From Rotaria macrura (Eukaryota; Rotifera; Eurotatoria; Philodinida; Philodinidae): 64,000 nt of DNA. The stretch spans positions 1 through 64,000 of the forward strand of contig OENT01000168.1 of NCBI GenBank assembly GCA_900239685.1. The letters run 5' to 3'. Each line of letters begins with the position of its first letter. The first letter of the stretch is position 1. A model generated the notes under the pieces. It saw only the letters and a list, made by a program, of their open reading frames with translations. It was not told the DNA's origin and searched no databases. Both the position numbers and the translations under genes were made by a program. This document shows, one piece after another, positions 49,778 through 63,300 of this stretch.

Positions 49778-52203
49778 GATTCAAGTGACTTTTTCACTTG
49801 CCTCGATTAAGCTATTAACACTCAGGACACATTTTCAATACCAACCCGACAGAAGTCACATCGGAAAATGGACCCGATTGAATACTTCTATTAAACTGTT
49901 GATTGCCCAAGTTGGTTTAGAAATGAGTTCACAACCGAACTGTATACAGATTCAAGTAGTTTATGATCTGGAGGTGTTTCAAGAGTAAATACTTTTAATA
50001 ATCACTACATCTCGTGTACATTTTAAGATTGATATAATTGCTGGGAAGTATCAAAATTATCGATGTCAATGCCATAAAACACATACTAAATAATCGAATG
50101 AAAACCCAAATATTTGATAGTCGAGAGAAAACAGCGATGTCGTTCGACAAATCTTCGACACTATTCCTGTTAACGAAATCATACATAGCAGTAAAAAAAA
50201 ATGTCGCCCACTCTTCGATCATTTTTGAGTCGAGGCTATATATTTCGTGAAGAACCAAATGAACTATGAATATCCTTGAAGGAAAAGTTCGCGCCTTTCA
50301 TCACAAGAATACTGGAAATCCTAAATTTCGAATGTTGACCTGAAATCGTGTCAAAATATTGATCTTAATGAAAATAGTTTATTGTCGAATTTTTAGAGTT
50401 TCTCCATGTCTCTATTCTAAGCTAGAACCATGCTAATACTATCAATCTCACATAAATTACATGAATCAGTAGACTTTATCGACTTATTTCAAGGTACAAG
50501 TACATGAAAAGATTTTGAACTTTTCAAAGGAACCTATTTTCATTAAGAGATGTGCCCTAATGAAAGAATAGCGAGTCTACTGTCAAGTTTCGCAGCAGTA
50601 CTCTCGTGAGATGAATGCACGAATTTCATATCAAGCAAGACAGTAAAAGTCCAGTATCTCTGAAACAATATGCTAGCGACGCAAACGTTTTTTTTCTATG
50701 GATATTCATAGTTCATATGGATCTACGTGAGGCATATTCTATCGACCCAAAATTGATGGAATACTTTGCGACGTTTCCTTCTGAGATCTAGAAAAGAAAT
50801 GAAATTGATACATTGATCAATCATACTCCTATCTCTGTCGATCAAGCGCACAGTCATCATTAGTTCGAATCGATTTGAAAGTAATACTTAATGTAAATAT
50901 AGTGCTCGTATTTCATACTAATGATCAGAATACATAAAAAATAGTGCTAGAGAAAATTTTTCGCATCGTCCTGATGAATTCTTTTGTATCGGGTCAACTA
51001 AAGTGTAAATAAATGATACAGAAAATTAAATTTCAAAGTCAATATTTGTAGAAACTTAGTTTTACCATTTGTTTTTGTCTTTGTGAATCATAAATCTTTG
51101 AATGATAAATCGCTGCATTATGATTTTATTTGGTCATCAGCAATGTCAATATTATAATCTATAGATAAAGAAGTTTTACGCAGAGAATTTATATATCTAT
51201 CTGTATGTATATATATATATATGCGAGAAGAATTTTCCTTTTTTTGTTACTTGGAACATAGATTACAGTCATTGATATTTCAGCCGTCGGTATTGAAAAC
51301 GTTTTTAAATAGCTACATATTGACATTTGACAGGTGGATTATTATAGAAATACTTGCGAAACAATGAATTAAGATCGTATTACTACATTTAATATTCGGT
51401 GAAAAACTCCCTTGAACATACTCACTTATGATTGTGGTTACTTATATTAGTATTTAGTGAGACTTCTCTTAATTTTAAACAGATAAGTAAGACAGTAAGA
51501 ATTTCTAAAAGTTTTGATTTATTAGTCGAGGAAATAACAGGTATTGAAAATATTTTCAGCTTTAAATGTAAAATAATGATAAAGTTGTCACATATTATCA
51601 ATATGAATCATCTATTATTGTATATATGAGTCGTATCGGGATAATACTGGTCGACAAAATTATAACTTCGATGCTCATTTTTATCAAAGCTGCTTTTAGT
51701 ACAATTATCAAAAAATAAGTTTAGTAAACTAAATATCACTCTGCTGCGTATAAGATCGAAAATGAAAATGTTTCCTAATCAGTATTCACCTATGTGTTTA
51801 ATAATCTTGATACGTCAATGCATATTGATTAGAAAACATTTTATTTTTCATCATATATACAAAAGTAGAATATTCAATTTAATGAGATACGTAGTTTTGA
51901 TACTTGAGCATAAAAATAACTTCAATGACTTTGTCGACCGATGTAACTTCGATATGGCATTTGCATATAAAAATTCCATCTGCAAAGATTCTCATAGAGA
52001 GGATATTGTTCTCCGAAGCACGTTCATGACGATTAGTATTCTATGCCATATTCATTGTCAGCTGTTTTAAAATGAAAACACAAGTTTCTTTTCTTCCTTC
52101 TATCGATTTATATTTGTAATCGTTTTAGTTTTTGTCTTGAAAATGAGATATATTCTCATAGTAAACGAGACACATAAAGTTAACAAAGTATATTACTTTT
52201 CTC
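49778..52203. other. 2.4 kb without a recognised gene
   Basis: AT-rich. An 87-codon frame at 49995-50258 (minus) has one hydrophobic helix (FIRLFSMCFMALTSIILIL) but no known domain. A TA run lies at about 51207-51222. Confidence 0.45.
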
Positions 52204-53538
52204 ATGTCATCGGCCCAATGTAATGAATCAGTCGTTTTAAAACGACAACTTCCTGTTATATCAGCAAGTGAAGCGCGTATTAAGTTTGAAGATTCGCATG
52301 ACAATTCAATATCAGCAGACACAAGTCCAAAAGTGCGTCGTTCAACACAGGTTGGTTTACCATTTACTTCAATTAGTACAACAGATATCAATCCACAAAA
52401 TTATATACATGTTGAAGCAGCTGCATTTTTCTATTGCGAAGAAAACTTTCAAGAAGCCTGCTATCGAACAATTGAAAATATTCGAGAAATAAGTAAAGAT
52501 GAATGCCTATGGATTGATGTTACAGGTGTAAGTAGATAAAATACACAACCAAAATATTCTGAATTAAGTTATAATGATAAACTCATTAAAACTTTAATTC
52601 TTACAGGTACATGATCATGATCTATTAGAACGTCTTGGTCATCGATTTAATATACATCCATTAGTCGTAGCTGATATTGAAACAACTGAACAACGCACTA
52701 AATTAGATGTGTTTGAAGATGCTCTATTTCTTGTTGGTAAAATGATCTATTCAGATGCAGTCAAACAAATAACACAAATTGAACAAATTAGTGTTTATTT
52801 AAAAGAAAATATTCTAATAACATTTCAAGAAAAACCCACTGATGTATTTGAATCAATTAAAAGTTCGTAATAAACCTTGCACTCTTTTTTTCTTTTCATT
52901 TGTTTATCTATCATACTATTTTATGTATTTTAGATCGCATCCGACAAAATAAAGGTCGTATTCGGCGATCTAAAATAGATTATTTATTTTATATCCTAGT
53001 TGATAGGATTGTTGATCAATACATGGATGTACTAGATGTAATTGGTACTAAAGTTGAAGCTATTGATCACCAACTAATGGAAACATTATCCCGTGATACT
53101 CTTGAAACGATCTATGATCTTAAACGTGAATTACTTTATTTTCGTCGATCCATATCACCATTAAAAGAAATAATTAATAAATTACAAAAAGAAGAAGAAA
53201 CACAAATCATGCATGAAAGTACGAATATTTATTTAAAAGATTTATTTGATCATGTTGTACAAGTTAATGATACAATTGATACCTATAGAGAAATGCTATC
53301 ATCATTTGTTGATTTTTACATGATGTTAAATTCGAATGCAATGAATGAAGTTGTTAAAACATTAACAATTATTTCAACAATATTTATACCGTTGACATTT
53401 ATTGTTGGTCTATACGGGATGAATTTTGAGAATATGCCTGAAATTCATTGGAAATATGGATATTATGCTGTTCTTGCATGTATGGTCGTACTAACATTGA
53501 TTATGTTATGTTGCTTCAAAAGGAAAAAATGGTTTTGA
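52204..53538 (+). CDS. corA-like: CorA-type magnesium transporter
   Basis: Three exons: 52204-52527, 52607-52862 and 52934-53538; introns of 79 and 71 nt (GTAAGT...CAG and GTTCGT...TAG) with agreeing phases; 394 aa. The soluble part has the CorA pattern WIDVTG then VHDHDLLERLGHRFNIHPLV (about 103-128), a long helix region with IYDLKRELLYFRRSISPLKE, and two C-terminal membrane helices (about 335-353 and 368-388). The GMN selectivity motif is at 355-357 in LYGMNFENMPE, followed by a basic tail (KRKKWF). CorA forms pentamers that carry Mg2+, Co2+ or Ni2+ across membranes. The MNFENMPE loop resembles bacterial CorA rather than mitochondrial Mrs2, suggesting an old bacterial transfer that gained introns. 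A polyadenylation signal AATAAA is at 53592-53597. Confidence 0.88.
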
Positions 53539-54685
53539 AATTGAATTTAGAATTTTCAAAAGAATGTTTTCAAAGTTTGTTTTTATATCTTAATAAAAAT
53601 AAAATGCTTAATGTAACATATTTCAATTTTCTGATAAACAAATGTAAATTTTGTTTTGTTTCTCTATCAAATATCTACGCTATTCTAATTATGGACAAGC
53701 GCAATCATTCAGTCTATCAGAATGGTTTGAGATGACGAAGATACCATCTTCAATGAAGAATCTATTGATTTAAAGTGCTTTCATTAAATCTATAGTGTAG
53801 AAATTATTTAAGTGAGTCAATTACATCCTCTCATGTTATTGCAATCTTCCTTTCCTGTCTACAATCATCGATGACTCTTGAGAGAAAAAGACATATGCTG
53901 AAAGGCGTGGGCATTCAACATCAATTGTTTTCGTTACAACGGTATCCCTCATAACGATAAAAATATAACCATAATTTTCAACTGATCATTCGAATTGCAA
54001 ACATCTTTATGATAGGAGATAAGACTAAGCAAAGAAATCACGAAAGCACTCGCTTTTATCATCTAACAATCTCACAAATGGTGAGAATCACGTGAAGGAA
54101 AAATGCTTTTTTTTAACTTTCTTTTCATCATCGGAAGAAATCAGTTTCAATTTTGATACAGAGTTTTGAAACCTTAAGAGTTTCTTATCTGGCGCATGAC
54201 AAATTGAGATTTCTAAAACGTTCTGTGCACTTATTTTCAGTTTCTTAAAATTTTTGTAGAAGTTGCCTTCGAATGATATTCGATTGAAGATAAAGTCCTT
54301 TTGTACAAACTTCTCTGAAAAAGTAATAAACACCAATAAAACTGGCAGGGAAGCCTTTTCAGGGGTAATTTCAATTGTTCAGATTAGAAAATGTTGTGAA
54401 ACTTTATCTTGACTGTTGAAGAATAGTTACATTTAAATTCTCGAGAACACCTATTTGATATTTATTTTTTGTATAGATGGCTAAAGAATTTGTGAAATGA
54501 AAAAAATAGTTTCATTGATGAATAAAATCACTAGCTTGATTTCATGTAGATGATTAATATCGAAGATAGATAGAAAACAATTCATGCTCAAACTTTGCTC
54601 CCATAATAATTTTATTTTTTCTATCAAGAATAAAAGAACTAATTATTTGAACTGAATGAAATGCAAATAAAATAAAAACCCGATG
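53539..54685. other. Intergenic, convergent 3' ends
   Basis: 3' flanks of the CorA gene (plus) and the phosphatase gene (minus). On the minus strand AATAAA at 54616-54611 is a likely polyadenylation signal for the phosphatase. No gene in between. Confidence 0.5.
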
Positions 54686-55270
54686 CTAATATTCATACTC
54701 AAATAATCGAATTTCTCCATTCTTTAAATCGGATTTGTGGCTCTTGTCACATTGTAGAAGTTCTTTTATCATTAAATTATGTGTAATAATGAAAATATTT
54801 TTTTCAGGTCGACTAAGAAGCCATTGTAGGAAACGTTTTGCACGTTCTTTAATTTTTTTCGGTGAATATATACTTTCTGGATTCTGTTTATCGAGCCATT
54901 CGTGATTACCAAATGTTCGTTCAAATGAATCTAATTCATCGAATAAAGTAGGAAATTTCAATTGTAACTTATCAACCGAACTACCAGTATCACATGGTTC
55001 AGAACAAACTTCTTGCAGATCAGGATGAATAATAAGTGGTGCACGATGTTGATTACTGAACACGAGTAAACATGTTTGCAGTGTACGTGATAATGGTGAA
55101 CAAACTATCAAATCTATTGTTGGTATGGTTTTAATAGTTTCAATAGTGACATTCGCTTGTTCTCGACCATGCGGAGTTAACACTGGATCGGGAATATGAT
55201 AGTTATATGGTGGAACATTGTGAAGTGCTTCAAAATGTCGCATATAATAAACTGTCTTTTTGGTAGTCAT
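54686..55270 (-). CDS. Histidine phosphatase (phosphoglycerate mutase-like)
   Basis: 194 aa from the ATG at 55270. An in-frame ATG at 55300 would add ten hydrophobic residues (MFSFLIVLSI), but an acceptor-like TTTTTAATAG lies between the two, so the inner ATG is preferred and a 5' UTR intron is possible. Family features: the phosphate-binding RH pair (R11-H12 in VYYMRHFEALHN), a second arginine region LIVCSPLSRTLQT, the acid region LQEVCSEPCDTGS, and the second catalytic His in FIITHNLM. The RHxxxxHN form is like fungal and plant small phosphatases of this superfamily. It should hydrolyse a phosphorylated metabolite through a phospho-histidine; the substrate is unknown. Confidence 0.8.
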   Translation of the reverse strand: MTTKKTVYYMRHFEALHNVPPYNYHIPDPVLTPHGREQANVTIETIKTIPTIDLIVCSPLSRTLQTCLLVFSNQHRAPLIIHPDLQEVCSEPCDTGSSVDKLQLKFPTLFDELDSFERTFGNHEWLDKQNPESIYSPKKIKERAKRFLQWLLSRPEKNIFIITHNLMIKELLQCDKSHKSDLKNGEIRLFEYEY

Positions 55271-56500
55271 GATCGATAAAACTATTAAAAATGAAAACAT
55301 AAAAATGTAGACACGAATTTCAAACTTGATACTTTACCAATCGATTAATATATGTAAATATGTATGTTTGTTCGTCAAATGATAGTAAATCAATGGGCTG
55401 TGAAAGTAGACATTGATTTTATATTGTATCAATAAAACCAAATTTTAAAGATTCATTCAAACACGAAAAATCCTAATAGTTAATATTAATAATCTGAAAA
55501 AGATGTTTGTTTTGTTTCGAAGTCATAGTCAGAGTATCATACGACTAGGATTCAGCGGAATGACTTGAAAACAGAGGAAAATTTCCTTGAAGATTCAATA
55601 TTTACTTACGATTGTAGACTATACATTGAAGACATCGCTAAAGTCCATTGAAATCGCAAGTAATCTATATGTCATCAATGGCAACAACTCAAATACTATA
55701 AAGACTTTTGAACAAGAAATGAATTATGTCAAGAGTAGAACCAAGCAATCAACTCGGATGCATTCTGTACATTTTGCCGGCCTATGAAAACAAAATCAAT
55801 GAAAGCTAAGCTGATTGAGAAATTATGTATATTTCAAAGTTGAAATCATTGATATGGTAGAAAAAAAATTATTTTATACTACGTGAATCTGTTAATGAAG
55901 ACTAGTCCCGAATCATAAACGATTAAAATTCGAAAAATTAGCTACATTGATCTTCAATCTATTATTCAGCAAATGAAAGTTTTTTGCAAATTCAAGAATA
56001 GGTTTCGAGAACAATCGCACATTCTTCTGACTTGAGAAGTATAATTCATGTCAGAAATGACAGTATAAAACTACGGCGAATAACGTATCAAATTGTGACG
56101 AACAACATTTGAGTAAATAAACTTATCCGAACACGAAAAACGCATGTCTACCTGTCATACTAAAAATGCATATCGTCTAGAGTATCACAATTGATTACAT
56201 CGAATAAGAAAGTTTTATAGAGAATTGACTTGATCGATTTCGAAAACTCACTTTTGGTAAAGTCAAGTATCGAAAATCTGAATCAAAGTACTCTGTATAA
56301 GTATGAATAAGGATTGCGAAGAGCATCTATGATTATCATCGAAGTAGATCAAGAGACAATCTATGGTAACTGAGAACTTTCATTTATGCATCAGCGATAT
56401 TATCATGATAAGACTGATTATTGAGAAATTACAAGCTAATTTTTATTACGACGATCCTTATCGTGCATGACAAGAAAAATACACAAGTATTTTTTTTATT
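55271..56500. other. Intergenic, no gene seen
   Basis: AT-rich upstream region of the phosphatase gene; short frames only. Confidence 0.45.
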
Positions 56501-56752
56501 TTACTTATATTCAATTTCAAGTATTTGTTTCAATGAATTTCCTAGAGAATAGTCTTCATTTTCAACTAGACTTTTTTTGCACACTATATTCATTGATTCA
56601 AGAGCATTAACCAAATCATCACATGTTAATTTTGTTGATGGTCGTCGAGATTTTCTTGCAAATGTTTGAGCCAATATGAGTAATTGTTTAGTCATCTGTC
56701 GACAATGATTATTGATTAAATTCATATTTATTTCATCGACATTATTTGCCAT
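56501..56752 (-). CDS. Small histone-fold protein, TAF6-like
   Basis: A complete single-exon frame of 83 aa with ATG at 56752. Residues about 8-57 fit one histone fold: helix INMNLINNHCRQMTKQLLIL, loop, and the segment KLTCDDLVNALESMNIV, which resembles KLTTxDIDxALKxKNVE of the TFIID subunit TAF6. Most TAF6 proteins continue with a HEAT domain, absent here. It could be a stand-alone histone-fold factor, a truncated TAF6 copy or a related fold (other TAFs, CENP proteins). If real it should act in the nucleus as half of a histone-fold pair. Confidence 0.45.
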   Translation of the reverse strand: MANNVDEINMNLINNHCRQMTKQLLILAQTFARKSRRPSTKLTCDDLVNALESMNIVCKKSLVENEDYSLGNSLKQILEIEYK

Positions 56753-59687
56753 TACTAAATAAAAACAAAGGCTTTTTTTCTTTCAGTGTAAAGTTTATCG
56801 ATTATGTTTGTTTGTCGTTGAATAAAAAATTATTTACAGAAACAATATAGAAAAGAATCGACTTATATGATCTACAAAAAACTCTATGTTAGAATTGAAC
56901 GATTAATTCGAAAAGCTGAACCTTGAAATCATAGGCCCTACACATTACCAGTCGAAAGGTAAAATTAACAAGGAAAACTATCATACATATTCTTTCATGT
57001 TGCACATACCATCGAAAAACTATCTGATATTTTTACGATAGCCATTCAAATAAACTAATGGCTTCATATAACACCTTATTGTTCTATACATGCCACCAGA
57101 AATAAGATAACATCGAAGTTCTACGGACGCATGAATAGTATCAATCTCTATTCTATAAATGACATTGAAGTCCAAAATGGAACGAATGGTAAATAGCAGC
57201 TTTTATAATTAGCTCATTGACGTAATAAATTAATATAAAGATAACAAACTTCTTAATTTATTTTTATTTTAGAACATTTGTTATTGTCTTCATATACTTT
57301 CCTTCCAATCGGATTCAAAACATTATTGCTTAGTCTAGATTTCCATTCATACACAACCGCAACAGATGTCGATATAAATTGATATATAAGCAGATTAACG
57401 ACTCAATACACGTTTGTTTACATTACAATATAGAGAAGACTATAATAACTCTAATACTAACAATTCATTTTATTCAAGTTATAATCAAGCATTAGATATG
57501 ATAGTACGAGGAAAGAACAATTCGTCTTTAGTTTGATGTTCAAAGTCAATACAACTCGGATATAATTGAGAATCCAACTTTGCAGTTTATCGGAAACATT
57601 GTAATCGTGATTTCCTCTGTTTAGATCAATAGAAATTTTAACTTGATGTAATTGTAACTTAAGATTATTCAATATCTTTGAAATCAACAAACAAAATCAA
57701 ACACATTATCTGCGAAAAAACACAACATATTCTAGACATTGAATTCATGTTTACGACCATTTCGTAATTCTATATCGTTTCGCTTCATTTTCTCACGATT
57801 TTGAAACATCCATTTTCATTGATCTGAATCAAACTGGATTGACTAAGCTTTCGAAACTTTTCTATGATCTTTTTTTTTGAATAATGCTTCTTTCTACAAC
57901 CTAGAAAACACAGATCACTTTTATGAACAAGTCGCCAGAAAATATTATAGTTATATTTTTCTCTACATCTGCATACTCAAGATTTGACGAGCGAAGAAAA
58001 CGAAAGAATCCTTTATTGAAAATATTCTCATGTTATGGAATAACACATGATTATGTCGGTATCTATCATTCAAATATTGGCTCATGGAAGGTGTGTTATG
58101 TTCTCATTTAGATGAAAGAATATATCAACTAACTAATACCTATAACTAGATGAATAAAACAATCGAATAGGACTACTCTAAACAGAACAAAAATATGAAA
58201 AGAAAGTGGAATTAGTCTCTTGACATCCATGTCGTGACTCCGACCATCAATGGTTCAATCATTTATGCAAAGAACAGCACACGGAATGCTTAATGAGTAA
58301 GAAAGTCAAAGCAATCGTGTTGACAGAAAACATTCGCGATTCCAGGGTTTTAATTTCAGCGAAAAACAGAATAATCATTTTTTTTCTTCTTTCCTATGTG
58401 TATGAGTCGGACTTGTCTCGATAAAGTATGGATTGTATGACGTATATTTGAATGCAATTTACAATGAAAATAGATATTTGTTTAATCGAAAATTTTATTT
58501 GCCTCTGGTAATAAACTACAATGCACTTTCAATGTTTTTCACAAAGGTTGCACTTGATGCTATTCATTTTGTACTTTATCTTGTAAATCAATAAAATTTT
58601 TCAAGTACTATCATTGTACTAAGTAGTTTTTCAATTAAAAAATGTCTTCCATTCTGTTGTCTGGCGGAATAATCTTTGATGAATCTTTTAAAGAAGCAAA
58701 GAATTGAATCTATGAAATAAATTCAATTGTAAGATTTCCTATATCAAACAAAGCCCCATCACTGTACTTTATTGCCATAGATTGAAAACTATGTAGCACA
58801 TTGATATGCAACCAAAGACACGAACAAACATACATGTATCATTCAATGAAGAAAATACATTGACTTAAAACTTAATTAGAAAAGAAAATGAAAAAGAATT
58901 GAATACAATAGTCCTATTCTTTCCAATTTTTTTCTTCTCATCTTATATTTACTTAAATATCAATGCCCTGCAATCAAGTAGCACCATTCATTTTCCGACA
59001 AGCATTTAGCTTGCGAAAATGGATCCTCGAAAAAGAAAAATCAAAAATAGTATTGAAAACGATCAATTAGATGTTTACGTAGAAAATACTTCAAATATAA
59101 TCTTCTCAAATGACTTGATGGATGCAACTATTTATGGATTCCCATGTGTATTTTTTCAAAAAGCAATGCCTCTCTTGTGGTTTGCGTCACTCAATAGAGA
59201 CGAAAAAGAATCCTTTTTTTGTATGTGAACTAGAATAATGCATACGTACAATCAGTAATGTGCTCCTTCGGTTACTTAACTGCATGTACAAGACATTATT
59301 CAAATTGAAAAAAGTGCTTTTTCGTCAATACACCGTTTCTTTCCTTTTTCTTTAACTTGCACTACTCAGAGCAATATAATAGTCATTGCTGACGTAAACA
59401 GGTAAGAGGACGAAATCGTAAAATATAATTGAAAATGAACATGAAAGATAACTTGATATCATATCTTAGAGAAATTTCTCTTTTCTATCGAGGGTAAATA
59501 CCATTCAGGTATCAACGTCATAGATAAATTCATATAGCCCATTACGAATAATCGAGAACAATATAGTCTCTATATTATAACTAGGTATTTTTCCCACACG
59601 ATATATATCAATGAATAAATACATATTTAGTTTTTCATTTTCAGTTTCCTTGTATATTTTATCAGTAAAACATAATTAATCAAAATT
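56753..59687. other. 2.9 kb without a recognised gene
   Basis: AT-rich. A 69-codon frame at 59019-59228 (+) starts with a good context (AAAATGG) and a charged N-terminus (MDPRKRKIKNSIEND), but matches nothing. Confidence 0.45.
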
Positions 59688-60268
59688 ATGTCTCATCAAA
59701 ATATTACTATTGCTCAATTAGTTGATGCATTTCAATTATTTGACACAAACAAAGATGGATCAATTAGTTTTGATGAAGTAAATTCGATGAGAAAATTAAA
59801 TTATTCTTTACTTAATTGTATGTTTATTTTTGCAAATATTTCTTTTTTTATTCTAATTAGCTTCGATCTGCATGTGAAAAATTACAGATGCCAGTCGATT
59901 CAAAACAATTAAAAGATTTATTTCAAAATCGTAATCATATATCATTTGATGAATTTTGTCATATGATGCAAGAATATGGTTCAAGATCATGCGATGAATA
60001 TTTTCAAGAAACATTTAATGCATTCGATAAAAATTCCGATGGTTTCATAACTGCCAAAGAAATAAAACAAACTATGAAAGAACTTGGCGAACCACTAACT
60101 GATAAACAAGCTAAAGCTATGCTTAAATCTGCTGATTTAAATCGTGATGGAAAATTATCCAAAGATGAATTTCGTAATTTATTTGATCAACTAAAACAAT
60201 ATACAAATTCAACACTAATACAATCATCATCATCATCAAACACACTTGGTAAACGTAATTCAGAATAA
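59688..60268 (+). CDS. Calmodulin-like EF-hand protein
   Basis: Two exons, 59688-59777 and 59861-60268, with an 83-nt phase-0 intron (GTAAAT...TTAG); 165 aa. The acceptor at 59860 is chosen because it restores FDE followed by LRSACEKLQMPVDSKQLKDLF, the exact spacing of calmodulin between loop 1 and helix 3; a downstream ATG frame would lose this helix. EF loops: I DTNKDGSISFDE (19-30), III DKNSDGFITAKE and IV DLNRDGKLSKDE are canonical. Loop II (FQNRNHISFDEF) is shortened and should not bind calcium. The C-terminus is Ser/Asn-rich. Likely a calcium sensor related to calmodulin or troponin C. The 3' UTR starts with a CAG/CAA repeat; AATAAA is at 60402-60407. Confidence 0.85.
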
Positions 60269-60277
60269 GTTGATTCA

Positions 60278-60321
60278 TTACAGCAGCAACAGCAACAACA
60301 ACAATAACAACAACAAATATA
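60278..60321 (+). repeat. CAG/CAA trinucleotide repeat in 3' UTR
   Basis: A run of CAG, CAA and AAC triplets just after the stop codon of the EF-hand gene. It could be replication slippage sequence; no function is implied. Confidence 0.7.
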
Positions 60322-63300
60322 TATTTATAAATATTCTCTTTTTCTTTCTTAGTATAAAATTAATGTACAGAAAATACACACAAAATGAAGTCTTTAAGTA
60401 AAATAAAACTAATAACAGACTTATAATAAATATTTACCTAGGTTGGCATTGAAAAAATCCATCTGACATGAAAAATATGTTTTGTGCTGAAATTTTGCCG
60501 AATCTTTGTGAACATATAAAAATTTTCTCCAGGGCTATTCAAAGTTGACAGTCGTATTTTTTTTGGATCTCATGTTACAGGCTTGAATGCTTCTCGAAAA
60601 TTTTTTATACACATTCGAGGCATTACTTTTTTTCTTGTCTCGACCAGACTTAACATATGATCTAGCTGTGCGAGTAAGCTAGTTGCATGGAAATAATTAA
60701 ACATAGAAATAATATGAATGACGTTTGTTTGTTCGATGATTTATTGTACAGCATGATCTAAATCAAAGAAATATCGATAGATCTTTCATAGATATACATC
60801 ATTTACAGACAAACACATGACATAATCTTTCATGAAACTCGATCTCAAAAAAAAAAATATCAATATAAATATGTGACATCACTTCCGTCCTCTCAACGAT
60901 TCTTACACATGAATTTCAAAGAAAAATGACTCAAAACATTATTCTACAGAGTGTGATTGAAAATTGAAAAATTGATCAGTAACATTTCAAATGTAAAACG
61001 TAGAGATATAAAAACTGATTAATCTTGAAGGTAGATCTATGAAAACGAAAGGCATGTCAATAAATTCTAATTACATTTCTGGATAATGAACTAAGTAAAA
61101 GGATGATGAAAAAATATTGTATCTATGAGTGTGAGTTCCATTTGAGAATTTAATGTTTTTGTGAACTTTCGACAAAGAAGGAAGAAATCGGATAAACTAC
61201 TACTATTCATTGAAAACAATATTTTTATCTTGATGTTTTATGAATTTCGAAATAGTCGAAAATAAAAAATAGAACAATAAAGTCTTACACTCCTTTATTA
61301 TCATTGTCATAAATTATTTTTAGATTTATGAGCATGGTTCCGTGTGAGTATAAAATTTCTCAAGTTCATAAACAATGTGAACTTGTTGAGTTATTTCTTG
61401 AAAGTGCATGTAGGTTTCTATGGTTTCCTTTGCTTATAGACTTTTTTTAATTTGGATATAAGGATTCATCAATAAAGAAATCGTTTTCAAGGGTGTAAAA
61501 TTTCAGTCAACGTTGGCAAACTATATTCATGATCTAAATAGAGAAGAAATTTAAACCAGAGTAAATGGCAATCGAAATATTGCGCAGATGAGTAACATAT
61601 GAAATGTACGTTTCAATCGATGAAATTTTTTCATTTCGATAAACCGAACGACGATTTATTCATTGCATATAGGTGACAATCGAACATCCTACTGATATTT
61701 GATTTGTGTTCAATAAGTTTGATTTCAGAATCAAATCATAGTTAATGCATCCTTATGTATGTAGGTACGCACTGCAATCAGTAGTTGATCTTGTTAACAA
61801 TATTATTCAAAATTGCAATATAAGCAGACAACTAATATAATTATATTTTAAAAGAGTCCTATTCTACTTACACGAACATTTACTATCAGGGATATATTAT
61901 CATTTATGTCAAGATTAGAAATGTTTAGGTACTTTCTTAATAGACATCGTTCTTCATTCCTCTTAAGACATATCTATAATCACTATGTCTATTAAGATGA
62001 TTGTTACTAATCACTTTTATGTGTTATAATCATTTGAAATAGGTTGAAAAATATCTTCAGTTGATCGATTGTTATTAATAAAAATTTGGTGACGATCAAT
62101 TTCGAAGCTACTGGTTGACTGTAGTCAGTTTTTTTTACAGATGTCAGTCGTTTTTAAATATGTAAGTCTATCTGTTTTCTTCATTTAGCATAGATTCAAT
62201 ATCATGAGCGTCGAAACAAAGATTATTTAAAGTATGAACTGCTGAAACGCTTGTTCTCAAGTTTAGACCGTATTGACATACAAAGCAAGAATTTATTTGA
62301 CAATCAATCTGAATTTAAAATAAAAGTAATAAATCAATTGTGACAAACTCTGTAAATGTTGTAACGATTAGGCAATGTCTGAAGTGTTTCGTTGGGATGT
62401 ATGAAAATTGTAACTAGCATAGATGTTGTTAAATAAAGTTTTATTACGCGTGTGTTCTTGTGAGATGTAGAAAAATCAAAAGTAGGATGTACTGTCTTAG
62501 GTCTATTTGAATATGTTTATTTGAGTATATTTCGTGTATTTATTAAACAGATGAGTAGTGTTTTAATTTTTTTAGTCTAATCGAGATACAAACAGTGATC
62601 TAAACTGAGATGTTTCTTTTTTCTTAAACCAATACGAAGCTGTGAAATTTCACTCTAAATATGAAATGAGACGATCTTAAGTTGCAATCACTACTATAAA
62701 AATTAAATAACTATAAGTATGAACTGAAAGATTTACGATTCATGTACATATTTCAATAATAACAATGAATACATCCTTTTGAAGTCGTCTACACGGTGCT
62801 TTATAGTAGTGTTGAGTATTAGATATAAATATATCGATAAGACTTTTATAGCTATCGATAGGTTCAAATATGTTTTCGATGTATGTCAAATTTCATACAT
62901 ATACATACACAGACACATATATCTTACTATGAACGTCATAGACACATGATAGTGATTGACATTTGAATTTCCTATTAACTTATAAGTTTGATTTTGTTCG
63001 CCTGCAATATTGATGTAATATTTGATCTTTAGAGAAGTAATGCAAATATTCTTATGATACAACATTCTCCAAAGTACTTGGTTCGATGAGTAGAATTTCA
63101 CGTATTTAATTTAAACAGGATATTCTGTCGCAAAATCTTATAAGTAACATTACTTAAATTTCAGAATTTCAGTGTATGTAATAAAGTATCTCATAGAGAA
63201 AAAACATACTCGCTAGATTCTGATTATTCTTTTTTCTTGTATTTAAAATTTTTGGTGATGTCAAATGAAGTTTTGTAGACGAGAATAAGAAGAAAATTTT

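Noticed and set aside
59888..60268. ATG at 59888 as the start of a separate EF-hand gene
   Set aside because: Splicing 59777 to 59861 restores a calmodulin-like helix in frame with the upstream EF hand, so this ATG is internal.
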